Shown here: positions 1-8,461 of the stretch, piece after piece
How the letters are laid out: every line of letters begins with the position of its first letter
Numbering within the stretch: position 1 is the stretch's first letter
Assembly (NCBI RefSeq): GCF_002086635.1
Contig: NZ_MVHD01000041.1
Coordinates: 1 to 53,738 of the forward strand
Direction: 5' to 3'
Length of the DNA: 53,738 nucleotides
DNA from: Mycobacterium alsense
GTDB lineage: Bacteria; Actinomycetota; Actinomycetes; Mycobacteriales; Mycobacteriaceae
Translations under genes and position numbers: made by a program
The notes under the pieces: generated by a model
Told to the model about the DNA's origin: nothing
Seen by the model: only the letters and a program-made list of their open reading frames with translations
The model's database searches: none

Positions 1-77
1 CCCATGCCGGTGCCCACGACGATCACATCCCACACCACGCGCTCGGCCTCGCGCGCGCTCAGTTCGCCGTCAGCCAA
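1..77 (-). CDS. Partial GMC-type FAD oxidoreductase, N-terminus only
   Basis: Only the first 25 or so codons lie in the window; the gene runs off the left edge. The frame reads to VVWDVIVVGTGMG, a dinucleotide-binding Rossmann start (GxGxxG) of the kind found at the N-terminus of GMC and related FAD-dependent oxidoreductases in mycobacteria. A TTG start is proposed because GAGGAA lies just upstream at normal Shine-Dalgarno spacing and a stop codon (87-89) closes the frame before it; a GTG further in (36-38) is the alternative. The substrate cannot be told from so short a piece, and another FAD- or NAD-binding family is possible. The upstream segment carries a box shared with the oafA and PKS1 promoters. 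Confidence 0.5.
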   Translation of the reverse strand, partial: MADGELSAREAERVVWDVIVVGTGM

Positions 78-104
78 CCGAGTTCCTCAGCGAATGATGG
101 TCCG

Positions 105-212
105 ATGCTTGCCGCCGGTTTCGATGATTCGGGATCGTCATGATTCGCCAACATACTCAATGTGTTGAACAGGTGTGTGATAACGGCTCGACCCGAAGTG
201 CACGTCCTCTTT
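105..212. promoter_or_regulatory. Intergenic segment with orphan plus-oriented oafA-type promoter box
   Basis: The plus strand at 165-187 reads TTGAACAGGTGTGTGATAAC, the same box found upstream of the four oafA genes, and the similarity continues to about 212 (…CGTCCTCTTTTCA). It points right, into the 3' end of the first oafA gene, which lies on the other strand, so no gene follows it in sense. Read on the minus strand, the box plus the flank TATGTTGGCGAATCAT closely matches the PKS1/methyltransferase intergenic region near 26,850. The minus-strand reading probably includes the promoter of the oxidoreductase at the window edge. I infer a rearrangement remnant. Confidence 0.6.
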
Positions 213-2384
213 TCATGCGTGTGCGAGCGCGCGGTCGGCCAGCGCGCCAATTACCGGTGCCAGCTGTCGGGAGTATTCGAGCGTCAGGTGATTCGAATCG
301 AGGTAGACCAGCGTATTGCCGACGATGACCGGGCAACGGCCGGTTGTGCAGAACAGTTCGGTCAGGTCGGCGTATTGTCCGTCACCGGCTTTCGTGGCGG
401 CGGTTTCGGCTGCGATGCCGGTTTCGTTGACCGCCGTCGATCGTGATGGCGAGCAGGCCGTTGCGGCGTCGAGGTGGTTGGAGAGGCAAATCGGCACCAC
501 CGAGTGTGGATCCGGGGTCGGTCCCAGCACCAGCACCTGCGCGCCGGTACCTCGCAGTCGCTGCACGAGGCGGGTCAGGCCTGTGATCCACGCCGGGTCG
601 TATGACGTCAAACCCGTGCCGGCGCCGTAGTCGTGCGCGATGCTGAGCACGACCAGCCGCGGGTGTTCGGCCTGTAAGCGGGCGGCGATTTGGCCGCGCC
701 ACTGCTCGCATTCGGTGTACTCCCGACGTAGTAGTGGGTTGAAGATGGGCAGATCCAGCAACGGGCAGGCCCCTTTGTTCAGCATTTCCAGCCGCCAATG
801 TCGGGGTGTGGCGATTTGCTGGAATGCGGGGTTCCACATCGCGGCATGTGAATCGCCGACCACGGCCACCGTCGTGGTTGAGACGACATCGCCCGACGCG
901 CACTCAGGCTGTGCAACCTCGAAAAGATTGCGCGCGCAGGCGTCGCGGCCCATGGTTTTCGCTTCGGCTTCCGCAGCGGCAAGGGGCGGGGCAAGGTTCG
1001 AGGGCACGGCCGTCAGCTCGGCGGATGCGGCGACCGCGGTCTGCACCTGGGCGACTGCATGCTGTACCGCCGCGTCGTAAGCATCCATGCTGGAGCCTGC
1101 GGGCGGTGTCGTCACAGTGACAGTTAGCGCCGTGGCCGGCGCGCCGCGCCCGCTAGGGGCGGGCACCCATACCAGCAACGCCACGCCCACACAGACCGCA
1201 ACCGCCGTGGCGGCACCGCCGAGTGCGAGACTGCGGGCGGCCGACCCGCGTATCGAAGGGGCGAATCGCAGCGGGTTCTCGATGAAGCGCAGTGTCAGCA
1301 CGGCCAGCCCGCCGGAAATGACGACCGTCGCCAGCCTGCCGCCCAGCCCCAGCGGGTGGCCCAGCAACGGCGCTGCGAGTACGAGTACCGGCCAGTGCCA
1401 GAGATACCACGAGTACGACACCCGCCCGACCGCGCGAATCGGCCACGACCCCAGAACGCGCCCGACTCCCCGAGCGGGCGCGGCGCAGCCGGCGCCGATC
1501 ACCAGGGCCGTTCCGAGCACGGGCAGCGACGCAGCGGTACCGGGGTAGGGCGTGGTTGTGCCCAACCGCGTGCAGGTCAGCAGGATCACGCCCAGACCTG
1601 CCCATCCCGCGGTCGCGGTGAGCGGCGCCGGTAGTCGACGCCATTGGCTTGCCGTCAGGGCCACCACACCGCCCGCCGCCAACTGCCAGGCCCGAGTGGG
1701 CATGAGGAAGAAGGCGGCAGGCGGCCACACAAAGGTGAGTGCCAGGGAGATCGCAAACGACACCGCCGCGACCAAACACAGGATCGCGAGGTATGGCCGT
1801 ACCGACGACCTCGGATGGGCCCGGGTGCGCCGACGCGCGGCCCGGATGAGCCACGCGGTGCCGATGATGATGGGTGGCCATACCAGGTAGAACTGCTCCT
1901 CGACCCCCAAAGACCAGTAGTGCTGGAACGCCGACGGGGTCTCCGGATGTGAAAAGTAATCGGCGTTCTGCAAAACGAACCACATGTTGCCGACGTACAT
2001 CGCGCTGGCGATGCCGTCGTAAATCACGGTCCGGACTTGCAACGGCGATAGCAGCACCGCGGCGGCGATCATGGTGACGACCCCCACCGTGGCCGATGCC
2101 GGCAGCAGGCGGCGTGCCCGCGCCCCGTAGAAGCGGCGCAGCCCGACGGTTCCGGAGCTGCTCACCTCACGCCAGAGCAGACCCGTGATCAGAAAGCCCG
2201 AGATGACAAAGAACACGTCCACCCCGACGAACCCGCCGCCCACGCCCGGCACCTCTGCGTGAAACAGCACTACTGCCAGTACTGCGACAGCGCGCAACCC
2301 CTCGATGTCCCCGCGAAATCGCGTCGTTGCCGAGCGCCGACCCTGCAACCCTTCGGTAGGACTAACGCGGTCGCCCTGGAGCAC
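213..2384 (-). CDS. OafA-type membrane O-acyltransferase with SGNH domain (paralogue 1)
   Basis: This 723-residue protein has the two-part layout of the OafA/YrhL family. An acyltransferase-3 membrane domain covers about residues 25-400, with the conserved His in LFHAEVPG, the signature VGVDVFFVISGFLITGLL and YSWYLWHWP. A periplasmic SGNH domain covers about 450-723, with Ser512 in VVGDSHA and the C-terminal DSNH (Asp696, His699). Such enzymes transfer acetyl or short acyl groups to sugar or lipid hydroxyls outside the membrane. The GTG start fits the common leader shared by all four paralogues in the window. A gene-specific box of the shared type lies 40-60 bp upstream. The acceptor is presumably the glycolipid made by the neighbouring PKS/NRPS genes; that is inference. 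Confidence 0.9.
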   Translation of the reverse strand: MLQGDRVSPTEGLQGRRSATTRFRGDIEGLRAVAVLAVVLFHAEVPGVGGGFVGVDVFFVISGFLITGLLWREVSSSGTVGLRRFYGARARRLLPASATVGVVTMIAAAVLLSPLQVRTVIYDGIASAMYVGNMWFVLQNADYFSHPETPSAFQHYWSLGVEEQFYLVWPPIIIGTAWLIRAARRRTRAHPRSSVRPYLAILCLVAAVSFAISLALTFVWPPAAFFLMPTRAWQLAAGGVVALTASQWRRLPAPLTATAGWAGLGVILLTCTRLGTTTPYPGTAASLPVLGTALVIGAGCAAPARGVGRVLGSWPIRAVGRVSYSWYLWHWPVLVLAAPLLGHPLGLGGRLATVVISGGLAVLTLRFIENPLRFAPSIRGSAARSLALGGAATAVAVCVGVALLVWVPAPSGRGAPATALTVTVTTPPAGSSMDAYDAAVQHAVAQVQTAVAASAELTAVPSNLAPPLAAAEAEAKTMGRDACARNLFEVAQPECASGDVVSTTTVAVVGDSHAAMWNPAFQQIATPRHWRLEMLNKGACPLLDLPIFNPLLRREYTECEQWRGQIAARLQAEHPRLVVLSIAHDYGAGTGLTSYDPAWITGLTRLVQRLRGTGAQVLVLGPTPDPHSVVPICLSNHLDAATACSPSRSTAVNETGIAAETAATKAGDGQYADLTELFCTTGRCPVIVGNTLVYLDSNHLTLEYSRQLAPVIGALADRALAHA

Positions 2385-2423
2385 TGTTGCCTACCTAGGT
2401 AAAGGACGCGTTCTTCGAGTTGA

Positions 2424-2446
2424 CGCATTATCACACATGTGTTCAA
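2424..2446 (-). promoter_or_regulatory. Promoter box of oafA paralogue 1
   Basis: On the minus strand TTGAACACATGTGTGATAAT is followed by GCG. It contains the perfect palindrome ACACATGTGT and ends in TGTGATAAT, which looks like an extended -10 element. The same box recurs upstream of the other three oafA genes and PKS1. It lies about 40 bp before the GTG start, leaving a short untranslated leader. Confidence 0.6.
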
Positions 2447-2544
2447 TGCGGATGGGGGAGTTGCGTCACGCGATTACGCTGGCAAAACCGCCAATTTGCG
2501 GTGATTCCATGACCGTCGCGGCCTAGGTGCGCGCGCCGCGCCGA

Positions 2545-3339
2545 TCATCGCCGAGCCGGCTTCAGCGGGGCGATCTCGGGCGGGAGCGGACCATCGGTGA
2601 GCCAGCCGTCGACGGTGGACGCAAAGAGGTCCGGATGGTGCATAGGCCACGCATGGGACATGCCGATCGCGACCCTGTCGACTCCGTTGGGCATTTGGTG
2701 TGCGAGCGCCGCGGCCCAGCGTCGCATGATCGGCAGCTCCTTGCCGCCGGTGACGAACAATGTCGGCGGAGGGGATTTGTCGAGGCCCTCGGGGATCGTG
2801 AACCCGGCAGCCGCCATGGTCACATCGGCCAGCTGTCCGCTGGTGATGAGACGCACGTCCTCGTGATACTCCTCGATACGGGCCGCTGAGACCTTCGCCC
2901 GCCAGGCATTCCGGTACTGGCGAACGATCCAGCGATAGATCGAGCTCCGGGCCGGCAGTGCCGACAGGCGCCGGGTCAACCTCACGAACGGCAGCGTGTT
3001 GATGAACGTCCCGCACAGCACCGCCCGATCGACGTACTTCGGCTCGGCCGCCAGCAACTGCAGCCCCACCTGGGCCCCCAACGACCAGCCCACGACGTGC
3101 GCCCGGCCGGTGTCGACCCGGGAACGGATGAGTTCCGCCGCCGCAGCGGCGGCCCGGCCCACCTCGAACGGTCCCAGCGCGAAGCTCTTGCCGAAGTGGG
3201 GCAGATCGGGGACAAGGCAGCGATAGTTCTGCATGCGTTCGACCACCGGCTCCCAGGACCAGCCGCTCGTATACGCGCCATGAAGGAAGACGACGGCAGG
3301 CGCCCTCGCCGGACCGTATTCGCGCACGAACAGGTCCAC
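2545..3339 (-). CDS. Alpha/beta-fold hydrolase
   Basis: A 264-residue alpha/beta hydrolase with an early oxyanion-hole HG (FLHGAYTSGWSW), a nucleophile elbow GWSLGAQ (about residues 105-111) and a likely catalytic His in the C-terminal GMSHAWPMHH. The family includes esterases, lipases and thioesterases; the natural substrate cannot be deduced. No signal peptide or membrane segment is seen, so it is probably cytoplasmic. It is divergent from the nucleotide-sugar dehydrogenase (207 bp apart) and follows the oafA promoter region. A role as an editing thioesterase or esterase for the nearby lipid assembly line is possible, since none of the PKS/NRPS proteins carries its own thioesterase, but there is no direct evidence. 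Confidence 0.8.
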   Translation of the reverse strand: MDLFVREYGPARAPAVVFLHGAYTSGWSWEPVVERMQNYRCLVPDLPHFGKSFALGPFEVGRAAAAAAELIRSRVDTGRAHVVGWSLGAQVGLQLLAAEPKYVDRAVLCGTFINTLPFVRLTRRLSALPARSSIYRWIVRQYRNAWRAKVSAARIEEYHEDVRLITSGQLADVTMAAAGFTIPEGLDKSPPPTLFVTGGKELPIMRRWAAALAHQMPNGVDRVAIGMSHAWPMHHPDLFASTVDGWLTDGPLPPEIAPLKPARR

Positions 3340-3546
3340 GTCAGGGAACCTATCAGCCGCCCGCGCAGATCTTGCCTTTCTGCCGCGCGGGCGTGAACGA
3401 GTGGCATCGGTGCGCTCAGCCGAAACTCCGGGTTCTGGTGCCTATTGCACGGGTGTTGGATTAGACTCCGGACGGGTTAGCGGGGGCGGGAGGTCGCCGC
3501 TGTCAATACACAACGCGTACGGGGGACCGAAGGGCTGGGTTCCGCG

Positions 3547-4929
3547 ATGGCTGAAGGCGTGTTCGGGCGCAGCGACGCTGAGATCGACCTCCTGGTGCGT
3601 GGCATGCGGTCGGGCATCGCGGTGGTGGGCTTCGGCTACATCGGCACCGTGATCGGCGCCGTGCTGGCCGACCGCGGTTGGCCCGTGACGGGGATCGACG
3701 TGCGACAAAGCGTCGTCGACGAGATCAACCTGGGCAAGACCACGGTGCCCGAGCCCGGGCTAGGTGAACTGGTCGCCAACAGCGCGCGAGTCGGTCGGCT
3801 TCGCGCCACGACCGACTTTGGTGCGCTCGCCGACAACGATTTCGTCATCGTCACCGTGGGAACGCCGCTGGGCCCGGACTTCGAGCCCATCGTCGACGAC
3901 ATCAAGGGGGCGGCGAAGGCCGTGGGGACGCACCTGCGTGCCGGCCACCTCGTCATCCTCAAGAGCACGGTGCCGCCCGACACCACCGAAAACCTCGTCC
4001 GGCCGATCCTCGAAGAGACCTCGGGGCTGCGGGCCGGCATCGACTTCGGGTTGGCGTTCTGCCCCGAGCGGCTGGCCGAGGGGCAAGCCATTCGCGAGCT
4101 GACGTCGATCCCCGTCGTGGTCGGTGCCGTCGATGAGCGCAGCGCCCGCGCCTGCTCCACACTCTGGCGACACGCCCTGGGAGTGGACTCGGTCGTCGTC
4201 GACGATCCGCGGACCGCCGAGATGGTCAAGCTGGCCGACAACCTCTGGGTCGACCTCAACGTCGCGCTGGCGAACGAGCTGGCCAAGGTGTGCGACCGGC
4301 TCGGAATGGACGCCCTTCAAGTCATCGAGGCGGCCAACACCATGCCCAAGGGCGGCCGCGACGCGAACATCTTGCGGCCGAGCATGGGCGTCGGCGGCTA
4401 TTGCCTGACGAAGGATCCGTGGTTCGTCAACCATCTGGGGGAGTCCGTCGGGTTGGAGCTGGCGATCCCGCGGACGTCGAGGACCGTCAACGACACGATG
4501 CCGGCCTACACCTACGGGTTGCTCACCCAGCTTTTAGCCGAGCAGGGCAAGACGCTCGAGACCAGCAAGATCGCGGTGCTGGGCATCGCGTTCAAGAACA
4601 ACACCGGCGACTGCCGGCTCACGCCTACCAAGTACGTCGTCGCGATGCTCGAGGAATCCGGCTGCCAGCTGTCGATCCACGATCCATGGGTGCCGGACGA
4701 GGAGGCCCACACGGTCACGAAGATCCCCTTGACCGCTGACATCGAGTCGGCGGTCAAGGATGCCGATGCCCTGGTGGTTCTTGCCGGGCACCGGGAGTTC
4801 CACCAGGTTCCGCTGGTGCGGCTCGCGGAACTGACGGCGGCCGGGTGTGTGTTCCTGGATGGGCGGAATAGCTTTGACCCGGCGGCGGTGCGCGCGGCAG
4901 GCTTCGTCTACAAGGGGATCGGCCGATAA
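3547..4929 (+). CDS. UDP-sugar 6-dehydrogenase (Ugd/WecC type)
   Basis: This 460-residue protein is a nucleotide-sugar dehydrogenase that oxidises the C6 hydroxyl of a UDP-hexose to a carboxylate with two NAD+. The N-terminal Rossmann motif is GFGYIGTVIG. TVGTPLG follows, the central domain has VKLADNLWVDLNVALANE, and the catalytic cysteine is Cys286 in GVGGYCLTKDP. The C-terminal UDP-binding domain holds LGIAFKNNTGDCR. The family covers UDP-glucose and UDP-N-acetylmannosamine dehydrogenases; the choice between them is not certain. An internal ATG at 3604 (MRSGIAVVGFG) would start right at the Rossmann fold and is a credible alternative start. The epimerase follows after about 50 bp on the same strand, so the pair probably forms an operon supplying a uronic acid or derived pentose. 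Confidence 0.85.
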   Translation: MAEGVFGRSDAEIDLLVRGMRSGIAVVGFGYIGTVIGAVLADRGWPVTGIDVRQSVVDEINLGKTTVPEPGLGELVANSARVGRLRATTDFGALADNDFVIVTVGTPLGPDFEPIVDDIKGAAKAVGTHLRAGHLVILKSTVPPDTTENLVRPILEETSGLRAGIDFGLAFCPERLAEGQAIRELTSIPVVVGAVDERSARACSTLWRHALGVDSVVVDDPRTAEMVKLADNLWVDLNVALANELAKVCDRLGMDALQVIEAANTMPKGGRDANILRPSMGVGGYCLTKDPWFVNHLGESVGLELAIPRTSRTVNDTMPAYTYGLLTQLLAEQGKTLETSKIAVLGIAFKNNTGDCRLTPTKYVVAMLEESGCQLSIHDPWVPDEEAHTVTKIPLTADIESAVKDADALVVLAGHREFHQVPLVRLAELTAAGCVFLDGRNSFDPAAVRAAGFVYKGIGR

Positions 4930-4978
4930 CGGTCGGCAGGCGAACGAAAACCCGCTACACGGAAACGAAAGAGCAAAC

Positions 4979-5980
4979 ATGTCCAATGTCGTCGTGACGG
5001 GCGGCTACGGCTTCATCGGATCACACTTGGTCTCGGCACTGCTGAACCGCGGCGACTCGGTCACGGTGTTCGACTTCGCCAAGAACACCCGCGACACCAG
5101 CATCGACTTCGACCGGCACCCCAATTTCCGCTTCGTGCGGGGAGACGTCACCGACATCGACGCCCTCGGGCGGGCTCTGACGCCGGAGGTCGACACGGTC
5201 TTCCACCTGGCCGCGGTCGTCGGCGTCAAGAACTATATGAAGGACCCGTTGCGGGTGCTCGACGTCAACGTCACCGGCACCCGCAACGTGCTGGAGCTTT
5301 CGCGGCGACACGGCACGCGCGTGCTGTTCTCCAGTACGTCGGAGGTGTTCGGGAAGAACCCCAACCCGCCGTTCGCGGAGGACGACGATCGCGTCGTCGG
5401 TTCGACGCGCACCGCGCGGTGGAGCTACAGCACCAGCAAGGCGATGGCCGAGCATCTGGTCTTCGCGATGCACAGCGCCTACGGGCTGCCGGCGACCGTG
5501 GTGCGCTACTTCAATGTGTACGGCCCGCGGCAGAACCCGATCTTCGTGATTTCGCAGAGCATCCACCGGATCCTCAACGGCCGCAAGCCGCTGCTGTTCG
5601 ATTCGGGCGACCAGAGCCGGTGTTTCACCTTCGTCGACGACGCGATCGCCGGCACCTTGCTCGCGGCCGGCAGCGACGCGGCGATCGGCGAGGCCTACAA
5701 CATCGGCAGCATGACCGAGACGACCGTCGGTGAGGCGATCGACCTGGCGATCAAGATCGCCGGCGTCGACGCGGTGTCGGGCGCCGAAACCGTGGACACC
5801 GCGGCGCGCTACGGGGGCCGCTACGAGGACATTCCCCGTCGTATCCCGGACTCGACCAAGGCGCAGCGGGAGTTGGGGTGGCGCCTTCGGGTCGACGTTG
5901 AGGAGGGGATCCGGCGCACGATCGAGTGGGCGCGGGCCAACCCGTGGTACCTCAGCGAGCCCGCTGGGGATGAGGCGTAA
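4979..5980 (+). CDS. NAD-dependent nucleotide-sugar epimerase/decarboxylase
   Basis: An extended short-chain dehydrogenase of 333 residues. The start at MSNVVVTGGYGFIGSHL places the NAD-binding TGxxGxxG motif at the N-terminus and has a purine-rich GAAAGAG upstream; the open frame continues upstream into the preceding gene but has no better start. The catalytic YxxxK is in YSTSKAMAEHL, preceded by FSSTSEVFG, and RYFNVYGPRQ marks the sugar-nucleotide domain. This group contains UDP-glucuronate decarboxylases, 4-epimerases and dTDP-glucose 4,6-dehydratases. Following a UDP-sugar dehydrogenase, conversion of a UDP-uronic acid (to UDP-xylose or a C4 epimer) is the most natural role. The exact reaction is inference. 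Confidence 0.75.
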   Translation: MSNVVVTGGYGFIGSHLVSALLNRGDSVTVFDFAKNTRDTSIDFDRHPNFRFVRGDVTDIDALGRALTPEVDTVFHLAAVVGVKNYMKDPLRVLDVNVTGTRNVLELSRRHGTRVLFSSTSEVFGKNPNPPFAEDDDRVVGSTRTARWSYSTSKAMAEHLVFAMHSAYGLPATVVRYFNVYGPRQNPIFVISQSIHRILNGRKPLLFDSGDQSRCFTFVDDAIAGTLLAAGSDAAIGEAYNIGSMTETTVGEAIDLAIKIAGVDAVSGAETVDTAARYGGRYEDIPRRIPDSTKAQRELGWRLRVDVEEGIRRTIEWARANPWYLSEPAGDEA

Positions 5981-6004
5981 AGGCGTCCCACGCACCGCGG
6001 CGGG

Positions 6005-8173
6005 TCAACCACCGGCGAGTGCCCGGTCGGCAAGTATTCCCAGCACCGGTGCCAACTGCCGGGAGTATGCGGGCGTCAGGTGACTCTCATCGACGTAGAC
6101 AAGGGCGTTGCCCACCATGACCGGGCAGCGGTCAGCCGTGCAGAACAGCTCAGTGAGGTCGGAGTATTGTCCGCCGCCGGTTTTGGTGGCGGCGGTTTCG
6201 GCGGCGATGCCGGTTCGGTTCACCGCCTTCGAGGTCGGTGGAGAGCAGGCCGTCGCGTCGTCGAGGTGGCCAGCGAGGCAGTCCGGCACTATCAACAACG
6301 GATTCGGAACCGGCCCGAGCACCCACACGTGTGCGCCGGTGCCGCGCAGCTGCTTTACCAGGCGGTTCAGGGCGTCGACCCACGCCGGGTCGTATGTCGT
6401 GATACCCGCTTGCGAATACGACCGCATCATGCTGAACACGACGAGCCGCGGGCGTTCGGCCTGCAGCCGGCTGGTGATCTGATTGCGCCACTGGTCGCAT
6501 TCGGTGTAGGCCCGGTCGGCCGCGCGGTTGATGGTGGGCAGGTCAAGCATTGGGCAGGCGGCCTTGGTCATTGTCTCCAGCCGCCAGTGCCGCTGGGCAG
6601 CGATTTGTTCAAACGCCGGATACCACATCGCGGCATGCGAGTCACCGACCAGAGCCACGGTCGTGGTCGAGGTGGTATCGCCCGACGCGCACTCAGGCTG
6701 TCCGACCTCGAAAAAATTGCGAAGGCAGCCGTGCAAGTACAGGGATTTGAGTTCGGTGGTGATGCTGCCAAGCGGCGGGGTCAGGTTGGAAGGGACGGCT
6801 TTGAGCCCGACGGATGCCGCGACTGCTCCCTGCACCTGCGCGACCGCGTCCCGCACCGCCGCGTCGTAGGCGTCCATGCTCGAACCGGTGCCCAAGGACG
6901 CCGCAGTGACGGTCAGCGCCGGAGCCGCCGGACCACGACCGACCGGGACGGGGATCCATAGCAGCAGCGCCACGCCGACGCCGGCAGCGACCGCGGTGGC
7001 GGCACCGCCAACCGCGAGACTGCGGTTGGCCGACCGGCGCAGGGGAGCGGCGAAGCGCAGCGGGTTCTCGATGAAACGCAGGGTCAGGAAGGCCAGCCCG
7101 AGTGAGACCACGACCGCCGTCAGCCGTTGCCCCAGGGACTGGCCGGTCGTTGACGCGGGAACCACCAGAAGCAACGGCCAGTGCCACAGATACCACGAGT
7201 ACGACACCCGGCCGATCGCGCGCATCGGCCGCACTGCCAGGACTCGCCCGACTCCCCGAGCGGGCGCGGCGCAGCCCGCCCCGATCACCAGCGCCGCGCC
7301 CAACACGGGCAACAGCGCGGCGGTACCCGGATAGGGCGTGGCGGGTCCCAATCGGATGCAAGCCAGGACGATCATCCCCAGTCCCGCGCATCCCGCGATC
7401 GCCGCGGCCAGTGCCGGGAGCCGCCGCCAGTGACCGGCGGTGAGGGCCACCAGGCCCCCGACGGCCAACTCCCAGGCCCGGGTGGGCAGGGAAAAAAACG
7501 CCACGGGGGGCATCGCGTGGGTGAACACGAGTGAGAGCGCGAACGATACCGCCGCGACCAGCGCCAGGACGACCAGATACGGGCGCTCCGAGGAGGCGGC
7601 CCGGGGTTTGTCGCCCCGCCGCGAATGCTTGATCAGCCACGCCGTCCCGATGATCAAGGCGGGCCACACCAAGTAGAACTGCTCCTCGACACCCAACGAC
7701 CAGTAGTGCAGGAATGGCGACGGCAGCGCGTCGGCGAGGTAGTTGATGCCCTGGAGCATGAACCGGTAGTTGCTGACGTACAGCGCGCTGGCGATGCCGT
7801 CGTCGAAGACGCTCCGCAACCGCAAGACAGGTGACATGGCGGCCGCGCCGATCATGATGACGACACCGACCGTGGCCGACGCCGGTAACAGTCGGCGCGC
7901 CCGCGCCCCGTAGAACCGGCGCAGCCCGACGGTTCCGGTGCTGCTCACCTCGCGCCAGAGCAGCCCCGTGATCAGAAAGCCCGAGATGATGAAGAACACG
8001 TCCACGCCGACGAGCCCACCGCTCATGCCGGGCACGTGGGCGTGAAACAGCACAACGGCCACCACCGCGACGGCACGCAAGCCCTCGATGTCGGGACGAA
8101 ATTCTTTGTTTGGCGGGCGCCGCGGCTGTACCTCTTCGGTAGGGGTAACGCTCTCGGCCTGGCGCACGGTCAC
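6005..8173 (-). CDS. OafA-type membrane O-acyltransferase with SGNH domain (paralogue 2)
   Basis: A 722-residue paralogue of the other three oafA products. The membrane domain carries LFHAHVPG, VGVDVFFIISGFLITGLL and YSWYLWHWP. The extracytoplasmic SGNH domain has Ser512 in LVGDSHAAMW and the end motif DESH (Asp695, His698). The GTG start is within the conserved AGGTAGGTGACC shared with paralogues 3 and 4, just downstream of the common promoter box. It converges with the dehydrogenase/epimerase pair (24 bp between stops) and is divergent from the first GT1 glycosyltransferase. Differences among the four copies sit mainly in the SGNH half, which suggests different acyl acceptors or positions rather than simple dosage; that is inference. 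Confidence 0.9.
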   Translation of the reverse strand: MTVRQAESVTPTEEVQPRRPPNKEFRPDIEGLRAVAVVAVVLFHAHVPGMSGGLVGVDVFFIISGFLITGLLWREVSSTGTVGLRRFYGARARRLLPASATVGVVIMIGAAAMSPVLRLRSVFDDGIASALYVSNYRFMLQGINYLADALPSPFLHYWSLGVEEQFYLVWPALIIGTAWLIKHSRRGDKPRAASSERPYLVVLALVAAVSFALSLVFTHAMPPVAFFSLPTRAWELAVGGLVALTAGHWRRLPALAAAIAGCAGLGMIVLACIRLGPATPYPGTAALLPVLGAALVIGAGCAAPARGVGRVLAVRPMRAIGRVSYSWYLWHWPLLLVVPASTTGQSLGQRLTAVVVSLGLAFLTLRFIENPLRFAAPLRRSANRSLAVGGAATAVAAGVGVALLLWIPVPVGRGPAAPALTVTAASLGTGSSMDAYDAAVRDAVAQVQGAVAASVGLKAVPSNLTPPLGSITTELKSLYLHGCLRNFFEVGQPECASGDTTSTTTVALVGDSHAAMWYPAFEQIAAQRHWRLETMTKAACPMLDLPTINRAADRAYTECDQWRNQITSRLQAERPRLVVFSMMRSYSQAGITTYDPAWVDALNRLVKQLRGTGAHVWVLGPVPNPLLIVPDCLAGHLDDATACSPPTSKAVNRTGIAAETAATKTGGGQYSDLTELFCTADRCPVMVGNALVYVDESHLTPAYSRQLAPVLGILADRALAGG

Positions 8174-8206
8174 CTACCTAACGAGAGGAAGCGTTCTTCA
8201 AGTCGA

Positions 8207-8229
8207 GGCATTATCACACACCTGTTCAA
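8207..8229 (-). promoter_or_regulatory. Promoter box of oafA paralogue 2
   Basis: Minus strand TTGAACAGGTGTGTGATAAT followed by GCC. This is the clearest example of the shared box, with TGTGATAAT as a likely extended -10. The transcript would have a leader of roughly 30 nt before the GTG start. Confidence 0.6.
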
Positions 8230-8304
8230 TACTTCTCGGCCGAATCCTCAACTACTTGCACACCGTCGAGCCAGCGCATAAGACGCGTGCCAGGTGCGGT
8301 TGCC

Positions 8305-8310
8305 GATAAT
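8305..8310 (+). promoter_or_regulatory. Possible -10 element of the first GT1 glycosyltransferase
   Basis: GATAAT in TTGCCGATAATGCGG on the plus strand resembles a mycobacterial -10 hexamer and lies in the divergent region. It is about 150 bp from the glycosyltransferase start. No good -35 is seen, so this is a weak call. Confidence 0.25.
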
Positions 8311-8461
8311 GCGGCGGTGAGGGCCTGCTGGCCCAGACTTTCCGGCTTACGGTTCGACGGCGCCGGTAGCGGGTTATGCTGCTGGGCGGCCGAGCCGGCT
8401 GCGAGGCGGCCGCTTCCCATTCCAGCGCGCGCACGCGAAGTGAAAGGCTAGGATCTCGCCG

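Noticed and set aside
2424..2446. Box read as a CRP/Cmr site (TGTGA-N6-TCACA)
   Set aside because: TGTGA is present but the second half-site TCACA is not at the right spacing in any copy; an extended -10 with a separate palindrome fits better.
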